In this document: one piece after another, positions 8,949 to 16,937 of the stretch
Position numbering within the stretch: position 1 is the first letter of the stretch
Layout: every line of letters begins with the position of its first letter
Origin: JAEVLT01 sp044598425
GTDB lineage: Bacteria; Bacillota; Bacilli; Bacillales; Cytobacillaceae
Direction: 5' to 3'
NCBI GenBank assembly: GCA_044598425.1
Contig: CP172536.1
Coordinates: forward strand, 1,798,001-1,862,000
Length of the DNA stretch: 64,000 nucleotides
Made by a program: the position numbers and the translations under genes
The notes under the pieces: generated by a model
Database searches by the model: none
Told to the model about the DNA's origin: nothing
What the model saw: the letters and a program-made list of their open reading frames with translations, nothing else

Positions 8949-9161
8949 ATGAATAAAGTTGTCGCAAGCATGGCAGGAAGTGTTTGGAAAATTCTCGTGC
9001 AATCGGGAGATCAAGTAGAAGAAGGACAAGACGTTGTTATATTGGAATCGATGAAAATGGAAATACCGATTGCCGCTGAAATGAGCGGTACCGTAAAAGA
9101 AGTGAAAGTGAACGAAGGTGACTTCGTCAATGAAGAGGATGTGTTAATCGAGCTCGATTGA
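8949..9161 (+). CDS. Biotin carboxyl carrier protein (YngHB-like)
   Basis: 70-residue biotinyl/lipoyl attachment domain with nothing else. The modified lysine is in ESMKMEIP (Lys36), and the two half-motifs GDQVEEGQDV and VNEGDFVNEEDVL frame the beta sandwich. It follows the carboxylase by 12 bases with a GGAGGG ribosome site. It should carry the carboxyl group from the YngH-like enzyme to a carboxyltransferase. The single-domain form and position are as in the yng operon of B. subtilis. Confidence 0.92.
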   Translation: MNKVVASMAGSVWKILVQSGDQVEEGQDVVILESMKMEIPIAAEMSGTVKEVKVNEGDFVNEEDVLIELD

Positions 9162-9204
9162 TAAGAATTTGAGGGGGATCATTTTAAGTGAATAGTTGAA
9201 ATAT

Positions 9205-9236
9205 AAAAGGTGCCTGACCAAAAATCAGGCACCCAG
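9205..9236. terminator. Hairpin between convergent genes
   Basis: GGTGCCTGA (9209-9217) and TCAGGCACC (9225-9233), 9 bp perfect. Read on the minus strand it is followed by TTTTATATTT, so it best fits termination of the leftward transporter gene, while also ending the rightward operon. Confidence 0.7.
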
Positions 9237-9328
9237 ACCCTTCCGATCCGAACATGGTTAAGTGTCCCGCAACAAGCGAAGTGTTCGAAAGGATCATTCT
9301 TATTATATGGCATAATCCCTTTTTCATG

Positions 9329-10813
9329 CTATTTGTTTGCTTCTTTTGCCAACGCTGACTCCGCAGCCATATTTCCTCTTGATTTCCGGATAAAGAAAGA
9401 CAGTACAAACGCCGCAATCGTTAGGTAAGTGGCGATTAAAAAGGCATCGTTTATACCCATTGCTGTACCCTGATTGATCGCAAATGCCATTCGTGCTTTG
9501 TCAGTCGGAAGAATGTGCTGCTCGAGCAGAATATTTTTAACATGTGTTTTTCCCTGATTGGTCATAATCGATACAAAAAACGCCATGCCGACTGCACCGG
9601 CAACCATTCTTAATGTATTGACCATTGCCGTTCCGTGTCGATTTAAATCTGGCGTGAGATCATTTAAGCCTGCTGTAAAGATTGGCATCATTATGAGAGA
9701 CATGCCGAACATTCTTACCGTGTATACTGAAATAACATAGGTGAATGTTGTGTCGATGTGTAATTTTGTCAATGCATAGGTGGTTACGATTGTGATCGCT
9801 AAACCAACTACAGTAAGCCATTTTGCACCATATTTATCAAATAGTTTACCTGTGATCGGCGACATAATCCCCATCGCAATTCCGCCAGGCAGAAGCATAA
9901 ATCCTGCTTCAAGCGGTGAAAATCCCCGGACATTTTGCATATAGATTGGCATTAAAATCATTCCGGAAAACAAAGCCATCGTCACAATAATATTGATAAT
10001 GGTGGTTAAAGTGAACATTGGGAAACGAAAAATCCGGAATTCCAAGATTGGATGATTCACGGTCAGCTGACGCCAGACAAATAAGCCTAAACTGATAGCG
10101 CCGACAATAAACAACGTCACCACTTCAGGATCCGTCCAGCCTTTTGTACCGCCCGTAGAAAACCCGTAGAGGATTCCGCCAAAACCAATTGTAGATAAAA
10201 TGACCCCCAAAACATCCAGCTTTGGCCGACTTGTTTTCGTCACATTTTTTACAAGAAAGATAGCAATAAGAAAATCTAAAAAAGCAATAGGCGAAAGAAT
10301 ATAGAATAACAAACGCCACGAATGTGTTTCAATAATCCAACCGGCTAATGTCGGACCTACAGCCGGAGCGAAATTCATCGCGACCCCAAATATTCCCATT
10401 GCAAACCCTCGCCGATGAATCGGAAAGATCGTAAAAATGACATTTGTGATCAGTGGAAATAGAACACCTGCACCAATGGCCTGAACAATACGGCCGATTA
10501 AGACAATATGAAAAGTAGGAGCAACGGCGCAGAGAAGTGTCCCCACCGAAAAGATTCCCATTGAAGAAAGGAATAACTGCCTTGTTGTAAACCGCTCCAT
10601 TAAAAAAGCCGTGACCGGTATGACGATTCCATTTGTTAACAAAAAGATTGTTCCAAGCCAGTTGGCCGTTGCCGCAGAGACCTCAAAATAATTCATCATT
10701 TTCGGCAGAGCCACATTAATAACGGTTTGATTCAAAAAAGCTACCACAGCCCCGGCAAGCATAACGATAAAAAGAGGGGTCGTGCGAATGGCTGGATTTT
10801 CAGCAGTATTCAA
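9329..10813 (-). CDS. DHA2-family (14-TM) MFS drug/metabolite exporter
   Basis: 494 residues with about 14 hydrophobic spans. The antiporter motif C is clear (GIFGVAMNFAPAVGPTLAGW), preceded by LIGRIVQAIGAG, as in EmrB/QacA/LmrB proton-drug antiporters. The start is a TTG at 10813 with AGGAGG eight bases upstream. A perfect TGTAC-TAT-GTACA palindrome lies about 40 bases upstream and may be the operator for an unseen repressor. It is a monocistronic unit convergent with the acyl-CoA operon. The substrate cannot be read from sequence. Confidence 0.88.
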   Translation of the reverse strand: MNTAENPAIRTTPLFIVMLAGAVVAFLNQTVINVALPKMMNYFEVSAATANWLGTIFLLTNGIVIPVTAFLMERFTTRQLFLSSMGIFSVGTLLCAVAPTFHIVLIGRIVQAIGAGVLFPLITNVIFTIFPIHRRGFAMGIFGVAMNFAPAVGPTLAGWIIETHSWRLLFYILSPIAFLDFLIAIFLVKNVTKTSRPKLDVLGVILSTIGFGGILYGFSTGGTKGWTDPEVVTLFIVGAISLGLFVWRQLTVNHPILEFRIFRFPMFTLTTIINIIVTMALFSGMILMPIYMQNVRGFSPLEAGFMLLPGGIAMGIMSPITGKLFDKYGAKWLTVVGLAITIVTTYALTKLHIDTTFTYVISVYTVRMFGMSLIMMPIFTAGLNDLTPDLNRHGTAMVNTLRMVAGAVGMAFFVSIMTNQGKTHVKNILLEQHILPTDKARMAFAINQGTAMGINDAFLIATYLTIAAFVLSFFIRKSRGNMAAESALAKEANK

Positions 10814-10853
10814 TTGTGTTTTCCTCCTGTCCTTTACTGAAACTGTACTATGT

Positions 10854-10866
10854 ACAAGGAAAGATT
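10854..10866. promoter_or_regulatory. Palindromic operator candidate upstream of the exporter
   Basis: TGTACTATGTACA, with perfect 5-base arms around TAT, lies between the exporter ribosome site and its likely promoter. No regulator gene is adjacent. Assignment as an operator is inference from symmetry and position. Confidence 0.4.
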
Positions 10867-11220
10867 CTGCGTTATTTCCTAAAAGTTTGCAGCATCAAAT
10901 GTATTTAACCTTATTAACACCATGCTAATTATAGAGTTCAGCGAGTAATATTATATATATAGTACCTGCCATTTTGTCAATTAAAACCTTCGCGATTCGA
11001 AACAATCTATTTCGGTTTGGCAACCAAAAAAGAATCTCCATTTATTTTAATCTTTGCCTTCGTGTCAATCCTTATGTACAAGAAAACACTTTGGATGAAC
11101 CGCTCATGAGGACACAATTCACCTAAATACTGGTATTTACGGGCACCACTTATAAAAGCATGCAACAGCCCTGTGCCGAAAACCGCTTTTTGATTTGTGA
11201 AAATTTCGAAAAAAACCCGC

Positions 11221-11249
11221 TTGACAAAATGCAGTTTTCTAAGGATAAT
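11221..11249 (+). promoter_or_regulatory. Sigma-A promoter of proBA
   Basis: TTGACA (11221-11226), 17-base spacer, GATAAT (11244-11249). Transcription would start near 11256, just before the T-box leader. Confidence 0.75.
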
Positions 11250-11255
11250 AGCAAA

Positions 11256-11500
11256 TAAACCATGTACAGATAAAAGCATGGGATTAGTAAATCTTCGGAA
11301 CGTGTCAGAGAGTGAAACCCGAAGGCTGAGAGGTTTCTCACGGAAAAAAGATTGAACCTGCCCTAGAGAAGCTGCTTATGAAAACATAAGCCGTTTATCC
11401 TCGTTACGGAGATCGAGTGGGTGCTTAGGCGCCAATGAAGGTGGTACCGCGGAACGACTTTTCCGTCCTTTTTTCTAAGGATGGGAAGGTCGTTTTTATT
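11256..11500 (+). ncRNA. T-box riboswitch leader of proBA, probably tRNA-Pro specific
   Basis: The conserved T-box AATGAAGGTGGTACCGCGG is at 11434-11452, followed by the competing terminator (AACGAC... at 11453 pairing with ...GTCGTT at 11494, then a T run). Upstream are Stem I features: an AGTA motif near 11287, a CAGAGAG bulge near 11309 and GAAGGCTGAGAGG. A Pro codon (CCT at 11357-11359; CCC follows at 11361) sits where the specifier loop is expected. Uncharged tRNA-Pro binding would favour read-through into proBA. The specifier was placed by eye. Confidence 0.9.
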
Positions 11501-11529
11501 TTTGCAAAGAAAGGCACGGCACGGATGTT

Positions 11530-12642
11530 ATGAAAAAACAATTAATTGTTGTAAAAATCGGCAGCAGTTCGTTAACAACTCAAGCTGGAACACTATCCGA
11601 ACAAAAAATGCGCGATCATATTGAGGCGCTTGCTTATTTAAAAAACCAAGGTCACGACGTCATTTTAATTTCATCAGGTGCGGTGGCAGCTGGATTCAGC
11701 TTGTTGGGCTACACTAACCGACCTAAAACGACAGCCGGAAAACAAGCCGCTGCTGCTGTAGGGCAAGGACTGTTGATGCAGCACTATCATCAACTATTTA
11801 AAGAATTTGCGATTACACCGGCGCAGATTTTAGTCACCCGGGACGATTTTTACAGCCACGAGCGTTTTCATAATTTGTATTCCACGATGACAGAGCTGCT
11901 GCATCGGGGCATCTTGCCGATTTTAAATGAAAATGATTCCGTTTCGATTAAAGAATTGACTTTTGGGGACAATGATATGCTTTCAGCGCTTGTTAGCGGC
12001 TTTTTGCATGCGAATGCGCTGATTATTTTAACAGATGTAAATGGTTTGTATGATGGCAATCCGAAAGTTTCAAAAGAAGCAAAAAAATACCATTTTATAC
12101 CCGAGGTATCAGAGGAACTTTTAGGCGTTGCCGGAGAAAGCGGCACAAAGGTGGGCACCGGCGGCATGAGATCGAAGCTTCTTGCCAGTCAAAAAGCTTT
12201 ATCGCTGGGAGTCAGTGTATTCGTTGGCGCTGGCAACGGTAAAGAAAAGCTGGTGGATATTTTAGCTGGTAAGGGTGATGGAACATATATCGGTGGGCCG
12301 TTTCAATCACAAATGCAAATGAAAAAGCAATGGATTGCCTATCACTCTCAAGTCGGCGGGATTATCGAGGTTGATGAAGGTGCGGAAAAAGCAATTGTCC
12401 AAAAAGGCAGCAGCTTGCTTCCAGTAGGGGTAACCAATGTGATAGGTGATTTTAACGCGTTAGACGTTGTTGCCGTTCGAAATCAAAAAGGCCAGATTAT
12501 TGGTAAAGGTCAAATCTATTATTCTGCTAAGGACATTGAAAAAGTAAAAGGTTTGCCGAGTGAACAAGCGAAAAGCTATTCCGTAAACCAGCGAGCTGAA
12601 GTAATTCACCGTGACAACTGGGTGACGATGATAAAGGAGTGA
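11530..12642 (+). CDS. proB: Glutamate 5-kinase
   Basis: 370 residues. It phosphorylates glutamate to glutamyl 5-phosphate, the first step of proline synthesis. The amino-acid-kinase domain covers about residues 1-255 (VVKIGSSSLT, LISSGAVAAG, NENDSVS, GTGGMRSKLLA), followed by a PUA domain (about 275-360). Length is normal. The ATG at 11530 was chosen by family length; the ribosome site (AAAGGCACGG) is modest. It is controlled by the T-box leader and precedes proA by 6 bases. A feedback site for proline is expected from the family but cannot be judged here; T-box control suggests an anabolic rather than osmostress copy. Confidence 0.95.
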   Translation: MKKQLIVVKIGSSSLTTQAGTLSEQKMRDHIEALAYLKNQGHDVILISSGAVAAGFSLLGYTNRPKTTAGKQAAAAVGQGLLMQHYHQLFKEFAITPAQILVTRDDFYSHERFHNLYSTMTELLHRGILPILNENDSVSIKELTFGDNDMLSALVSGFLHANALIILTDVNGLYDGNPKVSKEAKKYHFIPEVSEELLGVAGESGTKVGTGGMRSKLLASQKALSLGVSVFVGAGNGKEKLVDILAGKGDGTYIGGPFQSQMQMKKQWIAYHSQVGGIIEVDEGAEKAIVQKGSSLLPVGVTNVIGDFNALDVVAVRNQKGQIIGKGQIYYSAKDIEKVKGLPSEQAKSYSVNQRAEVIHRDNWVTMIKE

Positions 12643-12648
12643 TCGTGG

Positions 12649-13890
12649 ATGAGTGAACTATTGGAAAAAGCAAAAAGATTAGCAGACGCAGCCAAGAAAT
12701 TGGCGATGCTTTCGGCTAGAGAAAAAAACAATGCACTCGAGAAAATGGCCGAGCAGCTTTTAAATCAAAAAGAGAGGATCTTAACAGAAAACGCCAAAGA
12801 TATTCAAGCAGGAAAGGAAAAAGGGTTTTCTGCTTCTTTATTGGATCGCTTGCTGCTAACAGAGGAAAGAATGGAGCAGATCGCCGAAGGAATCCGCCAA
12901 TTAATCGTGTTGAACGATCCAATTGGAGAAACAATTGAATCATGGGAACGACCAAATGGGCTGAAAATTGAAACGATCCGTGTACCGCTCGGTGTGATTG
13001 GGATGGTGTATGAGGCACGGCCAAATGTCACCGTTGACGCCGCTAGTCTTTGTTTAAAGGCTGGTAATGCGGTTCTTCTCCGCGGCAGTTCCTCAGCAAT
13101 GCATTCAAACAAAGCTCTTGTCCAAGTCATGCAGGCTGCGTTATCAGAAACATCTATTCCGTCAGATGCTGTCCAATTGCTGGAGGATACAAGCCGTGAA
13201 ACGGCAGCGAAGATGTTTAAATTGAATCAATACTTGGATGTATTGATTCCGCGCGGGGGAGCTGGTCTGATTCAATCCGTGATTCAAAACGCAACCGTTC
13301 CTGTTCTTGAAACAGGTGTCGGCAACTGCCATATTTTTATCGATGAAACGGCCCAGCGGCAAATGGCAATTGATATCGCGATTAACGCAAAAACACAGCG
13401 CCCTTCTGTTTGTAACGCAGCGGAAACGATTTTGATCCATGAAAACTGGCCTTATATTTCTGAATTGTTGCAGAAACTTGATGAAAAAGGCGTGGAGCTC
13501 CGCGGCGATGAAGCACTCGCTTCACAGTATTCATTTGTTAAGCAAGCGGTAGAAGAAGACTGGGCCACGGAATTCTTAGCGCCTATTTTAGCTGTGAAGC
13601 TGGTTGGAAGTGTGCAAGAAGCGATCGAACATATTGATCATTATGGAACGAAGCATTCAGAAGCGATCATTAGCGAAGACGAACAAAACGTGTATCGGTT
13701 TTTCCAGGCTGTGGATGCTGCTGTTTTGTACCATAATGCATCAACTCGGTTCACAGATGGTGAGCAATTCGGCTATGGAGCGGAAATTGGCATCAGTACA
13801 CAAAAGCTGCATGCCCGCGGGCCAATGGGACTCCGTGCGATTACAACCACTAAAGCGATTGTTCGGGGAAACGGACAAATCCGCATTTAA
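12649..13890 (+). CDS. proA: Glutamate-5-semialdehyde dehydrogenase (gamma-glutamyl phosphate reductase)
   Basis: 413 residues, aldehyde-dehydrogenase-like fold. It reduces glutamyl 5-phosphate with NADPH to the semialdehyde, which cyclises to pyrroline-5-carboxylate. Signatures are VPLGVIGMVYEARPNVT and the catalytic Cys in NAKTQRPSVCNAAE (about residue 256). It starts 6 bases after proB with an overlapping GGAGTGATCG site, so the two are one operon. proC is not in the window. Confidence 0.96.
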   Translation: MSELLEKAKRLADAAKKLAMLSAREKNNALEKMAEQLLNQKERILTENAKDIQAGKEKGFSASLLDRLLLTEERMEQIAEGIRQLIVLNDPIGETIESWERPNGLKIETIRVPLGVIGMVYEARPNVTVDAASLCLKAGNAVLLRGSSSAMHSNKALVQVMQAALSETSIPSDAVQLLEDTSRETAAKMFKLNQYLDVLIPRGGAGLIQSVIQNATVPVLETGVGNCHIFIDETAQRQMAIDIAINAKTQRPSVCNAAETILIHENWPYISELLQKLDEKGVELRGDEALASQYSFVKQAVEEDWATEFLAPILAVKLVGSVQEAIEHIDHYGTKHSEAIISEDEQNVYRFFQAVDAAVLYHNASTRFTDGEQFGYGAEIGISTQKLHARGPMGLRAITTTKAIVRGNGQIRI

Positions 13891-13892
13891 TG

Positions 13893-13936
13893 AAAGCAAA
13901 AGCATCTCCTGTAAAAGGAAATGCTTTTGCTTTTTA
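13893..13936 (+). terminator. Terminator of proBA
   Basis: AAAGCAAAAGCAT (13893-13905) pairs with ATGCTTTTGCTTT (13921-13933); T-rich tail. Confidence 0.85.
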
Positions 13937-14099
13937 TCTTGTTAATTATGAATGCTAGATTTTAAAATTCGATTAAACAATCAAATTTTGTTAAATTATC
14001 ATAATTTGGTTTTTAAGTCTTTCGTTTTTTGCGTAAAAGGAGTAAAGTGTTTTTAAGATATTGAAATTTTTCAAAAAATACATAAGGGGTTGAATTTTC

Positions 14100-15170
14100 A
14101 TGCAAAAAGAGCAAATTCGTGTTACACTCACTTCAACTAAAAAGCCAAAACCGGATTCCAGCAAGCTGGAATTTGGACGTATTTTTACCGACCATATGTT
14201 TATCATGGACTACAATGAAGGGCAAGGCTGGCATGATGCACGCATCGTACCGTACCAGCCCATCTCTTTGGATCCGGCCGCAATGATTTTCCATTATGGA
14301 CAATCGGTGTTTGAGGGATTAAAAGCATATGTGACGAAAGATGAACAGGTTCTATTGTTCCGTCCTGATCGAAATTTTAAACGATTAAATCAGTCGAATG
14401 ACCGATTATGCATCCCGGAAATCGATGAGGCGGTTGCCCTCGAAGCATTAAAAAAACTTATTGCAATCGACCGGGACTGGATTCCTACAGCAGAAGGAAC
14501 TTCGTTGTATATTCGGCCATTCATTATTTCAACAGAGCCTTATCTAGGTGTGGCCCCGTCGAAAAGCTACCAATTCATGATAATTTTGTCTCCAGTCGGT
14601 TCTTATTATAAAGAAGGCATCAATCCTGTGAAAATCGCGGTTGAACGTCAATTTGTCCGGGCGGTTGCAGGGGGAACCGGCAATGCAAAAACAGGCGGAA
14701 ATTACGCAAGCAGCTTAAAGGCTCAAGAAATTGCTGGCAAAATTGGCTATTCACAAGTACTTTGGCTTGATGGTAAAGAAAATAAATACATAGAAGAAGT
14801 TGGCAGCATGAATATCTTTTTTAAAATGAACGGAGAAGTTATTACTCCAGCATTAAATGGCAGCATTCTCGAAGGCGTGACAAGAAATTCGATCATTCAC
14901 TTATTAAAATATTGGAATATTCCTGTATTGGAAAGAAAAATTTCAATAGAAGAAATCCAACAGGCTTATCATGACGGGGTGTTGGAAGAAGCATTTGGAA
15001 CGGGTACTGCCGCAGTGATTTCACCAATCAGCGAATTTTTATGGCAGAACGAAAAACTGACTGTTCAAGATGGAAAAACCGGCAAGCTGACAAAGGAGTT
15101 ATATGACACTTTAACAGGCATCCAAAATGGAACGAAGCCTGATCCATTTGGCTGGTGTGTGAAGCTATAA
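14100..15170 (+). CDS. ilvE: Branched-chain amino acid aminotransferase
   Basis: 356 residues, PLP fold-type IV transaminase that interconverts Leu, Ile and Val with their 2-oxo acids. The PLP lysine is in GTGNAKTGGNYASS (Lys197). FHYGQSVFEGLKAY and GTGTAAVISPI are also typical. Length matches YbgE/YwaA of B. subtilis. The 200-base leader is very AT-rich and contains AAATTTTTCAAAAAAT at 14064-14079, which loosely resembles a CodY site (about four mismatches), so CodY control is only a possibility. The stop codon TAA is immediately followed by a dispersed repeat (15171 on). Confidence 0.92.
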   Translation: MQKEQIRVTLTSTKKPKPDSSKLEFGRIFTDHMFIMDYNEGQGWHDARIVPYQPISLDPAAMIFHYGQSVFEGLKAYVTKDEQVLLFRPDRNFKRLNQSNDRLCIPEIDEAVALEALKKLIAIDRDWIPTAEGTSLYIRPFIISTEPYLGVAPSKSYQFMIILSPVGSYYKEGINPVKIAVERQFVRAVAGGTGNAKTGGNYASSLKAQEIAGKIGYSQVLWLDGKENKYIEEVGSMNIFFKMNGEVITPALNGSILEGVTRNSIIHLLKYWNIPVLERKISIEEIQQAYHDGVLEEAFGTGTAAVISPISEFLWQNEKLTVQDGKTGKLTKELYDTLTGIQNGTKPDPFGWCVKL

Positions 15171-15282
15171 GAAAAGCGCAAGCGCTTTGCTCATCGACGT
15201 ACGGACTGGAGGCCCTTCGACTAAAGATAAAGGAAACACGGTGAGCGTAGCGAGCCGATGTTGACTTATCGTAGGGAGAAGG
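15168..15282 (+). repeat. Dispersed intergenic repeat, copy A (partial)
   Basis: Starts TAAGAAAAGCGCAAGCGC, where TAA is the ilvE stop, then TTGCTCATCGACGTA, GATAAAGGA and GACTTATCGTAG. These blocks occur in the same order in the reverse complement of copy B (47011-47201). Copy A lacks the distal GCGCTGGAGCTAGACAG end. It fills the space between ilvE and the reductase gene. Confidence 0.75.
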
Positions 15283-15311
15283 AAATAGATATGAGAGGGA
15301 GGCTGGAATTC

Positions 15312-16298
15312 ATGCAAAAAAGAAAGCTTGGAAAAGCGGGGCTTGAGGTGTCATCACTTGGCTTAGGCTGCATGGGGATGTCAGATTTTTATAGCGGACG
15401 GAATGATGGGGAATCGATTAAAACCATTCACCGGGCAATCGAAGTAGGAATTACCCTGTTTGATACTGCTGATATGTATGGCGTAGGCCAGAATGAAGAA
15501 CTAGTGGGCCGGGCAATTAAACATCGACGAGATAAAGTAATAATTGCGACGAAATTTGGAAATGTCCGAGGAGAAGATGGATCTTTCTTAGGCGTGAACG
15601 GCCGTCCTGAATACGTAAAGCAGGCTTGTGATGCAAGTCTTCGCCGTTTAGGTGTGGATCATATTGATCTTTACTATCAGCATCGCGTGGATCCAAACAC
15701 TCCAATTGAAGAAACAATTGGTGCAATGGCTGATTTAGTCCGGGAGGGGAAGGTTCGCTACATAGGACTGTCAGAAGCCGCACCAAATACCATTCGCCGC
15801 GCACACGCTGTTCATCCGATAACGGCTCTGCAAACCGAATTTTCTCTTTGGAGCCGAGATGTGGAAGATGAAATATTGCCAACCTGCAGAGAGCTTGGAA
15901 TTGGCTTTGTTTCCTATAGTCCGTTGGGCCGCGGATTTCTGACTGGACAGATTCAAAAATTTGAGGACCTTGCAGAAGATGACTACCGCCGTCATTCGCC
16001 TCGTTTTCAAGGAGAAAATTTTCAGAAGAACCTTGATTTAGTAAAACAAATAAGGGAATTAGCTGAAGAAAAAGATTGCCAGCCTTCCCAATTGGCACTT
16101 GGCTGGCTTTTGGCTCAGGGGGATGATATTGTGCCTATACCAGGTACGAAAAGAATTACCTACTTAGAGGAGAATGTCGGAGCACTTGATATTACCTTAA
16201 CAGACGCTGATTTAGCCCGAATAAATGAAGCTGCCCCTCACGGAATCGCAGCTGGAAGCCGGTATCCAGAAGCTGGTATGAGAGGGGTTAATTTATAA
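15312..16298 (+). CDS. Aldo/keto reductase
   Basis: 328 residues from ATG 15312, which has GGGAGG upstream; a longer frame from 15258 reads into the dispersed repeat and is rejected. This is a TIM-barrel NADPH-dependent reductase. The catalytic tetrad is visible: Asp in LFDTADMYG, Tyr in the same motif, Lys in IIATKFGN, His in LYYQHRVDP. The C-terminal PIPGTKRITYLEENV is the coenzyme phosphate-binding region. It resembles the IolS/AKR13-type proteins. The substrate is unknown. A terminator follows. Confidence 0.9.
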   Translation: MQKRKLGKAGLEVSSLGLGCMGMSDFYSGRNDGESIKTIHRAIEVGITLFDTADMYGVGQNEELVGRAIKHRRDKVIIATKFGNVRGEDGSFLGVNGRPEYVKQACDASLRRLGVDHIDLYYQHRVDPNTPIEETIGAMADLVREGKVRYIGLSEAAPNTIRRAHAVHPITALQTEFSLWSRDVEDEILPTCRELGIGFVSYSPLGRGFLTGQIQKFEDLAEDDYRRHSPRFQGENFQKNLDLVKQIRELAEEKDCQPSQLALGWLLAQGDDIVPIPGTKRITYLEENVGALDITLTDADLARINEAAPHGIAAGSRYPEAGMRGVNL

Positions 16299-16333
16299 AA
16301 TAGTTAAATACGCAGTAAGCATTGATTCCTACG

Positions 16334-16363
16334 CGGCAGTTCATCACTGCCGTTTTTCTTTTT
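16334..16363 (+). terminator. Terminator of the aldo/keto reductase gene
   Basis: CGGCAGT / ACTGCCG stem with a 5-base loop, followed by TTTTTCTTTTT. Confidence 0.85.
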
Positions 16364-16432
16364 AGTAAAAATAGGTATGAATAAAGGGATGAAACACCAT
16401 ACTAATGAGAGTACCAACAAGGAGGAATCGTT

Positions 16433-16681
16433 ATGTCAATTGAAGCGGGAACGAGATACCAGATTTCCAGCATCATTAAAAGTTACTATAATTCGGCGGA
16501 GTCTTTAACGGTGATAAGAAACAATGGTGTCACGATTCAATTTACCCTTGCTGAGGGAAAAGGCTATGGATCTATGCCGATTCAACATTTTCAATACCTA
16601 TTAAAAAGATCCGAACTTACACCGATGATCAATAAAAAATCATTGCTAAGCCAAGAAAACCAAGATGAACAAATTGGATAA
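16433..16681 (+). CDS. Small hypothetical protein, 82 aa
   Basis: Has a strong ribosome site (AAGGAGGAATCGTT) before its ATG and a terminator just downstream, so it looks like a real single gene. The product starts SIEAGTRYQISSIIKSYY, has a beta-rich middle (LTVIRNNGVTIQFTLAEG) and a polar C-terminus, with no membrane span. I do not recognise the family. Confidence 0.7.
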   Translation: MSIEAGTRYQISSIIKSYYNSAESLTVIRNNGVTIQFTLAEGKGYGSMPIQHFQYLLKRSELTPMINKKSLLSQENQDEQIG

Positions 16682-16700
16682 ATTGGATGTTTTTTATTTA

Positions 16701-16730
16701 AAGGACAGAGTTGAACCCTGTCCTTATTTT
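16701..16730 (+). terminator. Terminator of the 82-aa gene
   Basis: AAGGACAG (16701-16708) pairs with CTGTCCTT (16718-16725), followed by ATTTT. Confidence 0.75.
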
Positions 16731-16903
16731 GAAATAGCCGTTAATTTACTGTTGTTTTGGATGGTTTCTGATATGGCAGACGTCAACTTTCTGAACCTGG
16801 TGCATTAAGTCCGCTTCCCAAATCATCATGCATAGCGGAGACGGTAATGTAAACCGTAAGTTGGAATAAATGCCACTATTTTTACAGATTCTAATTAATG
16901 GAA

Positions 16904-16931
16904 AACAACACACCTTGATTAAGGTGTGTTG
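16904..16931 (-). terminator. Terminator of the phosphodiester glycosidase gene
   Basis: CAACACACCTT (16906-16916) and AAGGTGTGTTG (16921-16931), 11 bp perfect; on the minus strand followed by TTTTCC. Confidence 0.8.
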
Positions 16932-16937
16932 TGCAGA

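Noticed and set aside
11007..11279. Leftward 90-codon frame upstream of proBA with a protein-like C-terminus
   Set aside because: It has no ribosome site, its start overlaps the proBA promoter and T-box on the other strand, and I recognise no family.
14064..14079. CodY box before ilvE
   Set aside because: About four mismatches to the consensus in very AT-rich DNA; not reported as a feature.
15258..15311. N-terminal extension of the aldo/keto reductase
   Set aside because: It is encoded by the dispersed repeat; the ribosome site and family alignment support ATG 15312.
16746..16872. Leftward open stretch ending at 16746 with coding-like text
   Set aside because: No start codon with a ribosome site, and it would have to read through the terminator at 16904-16931.
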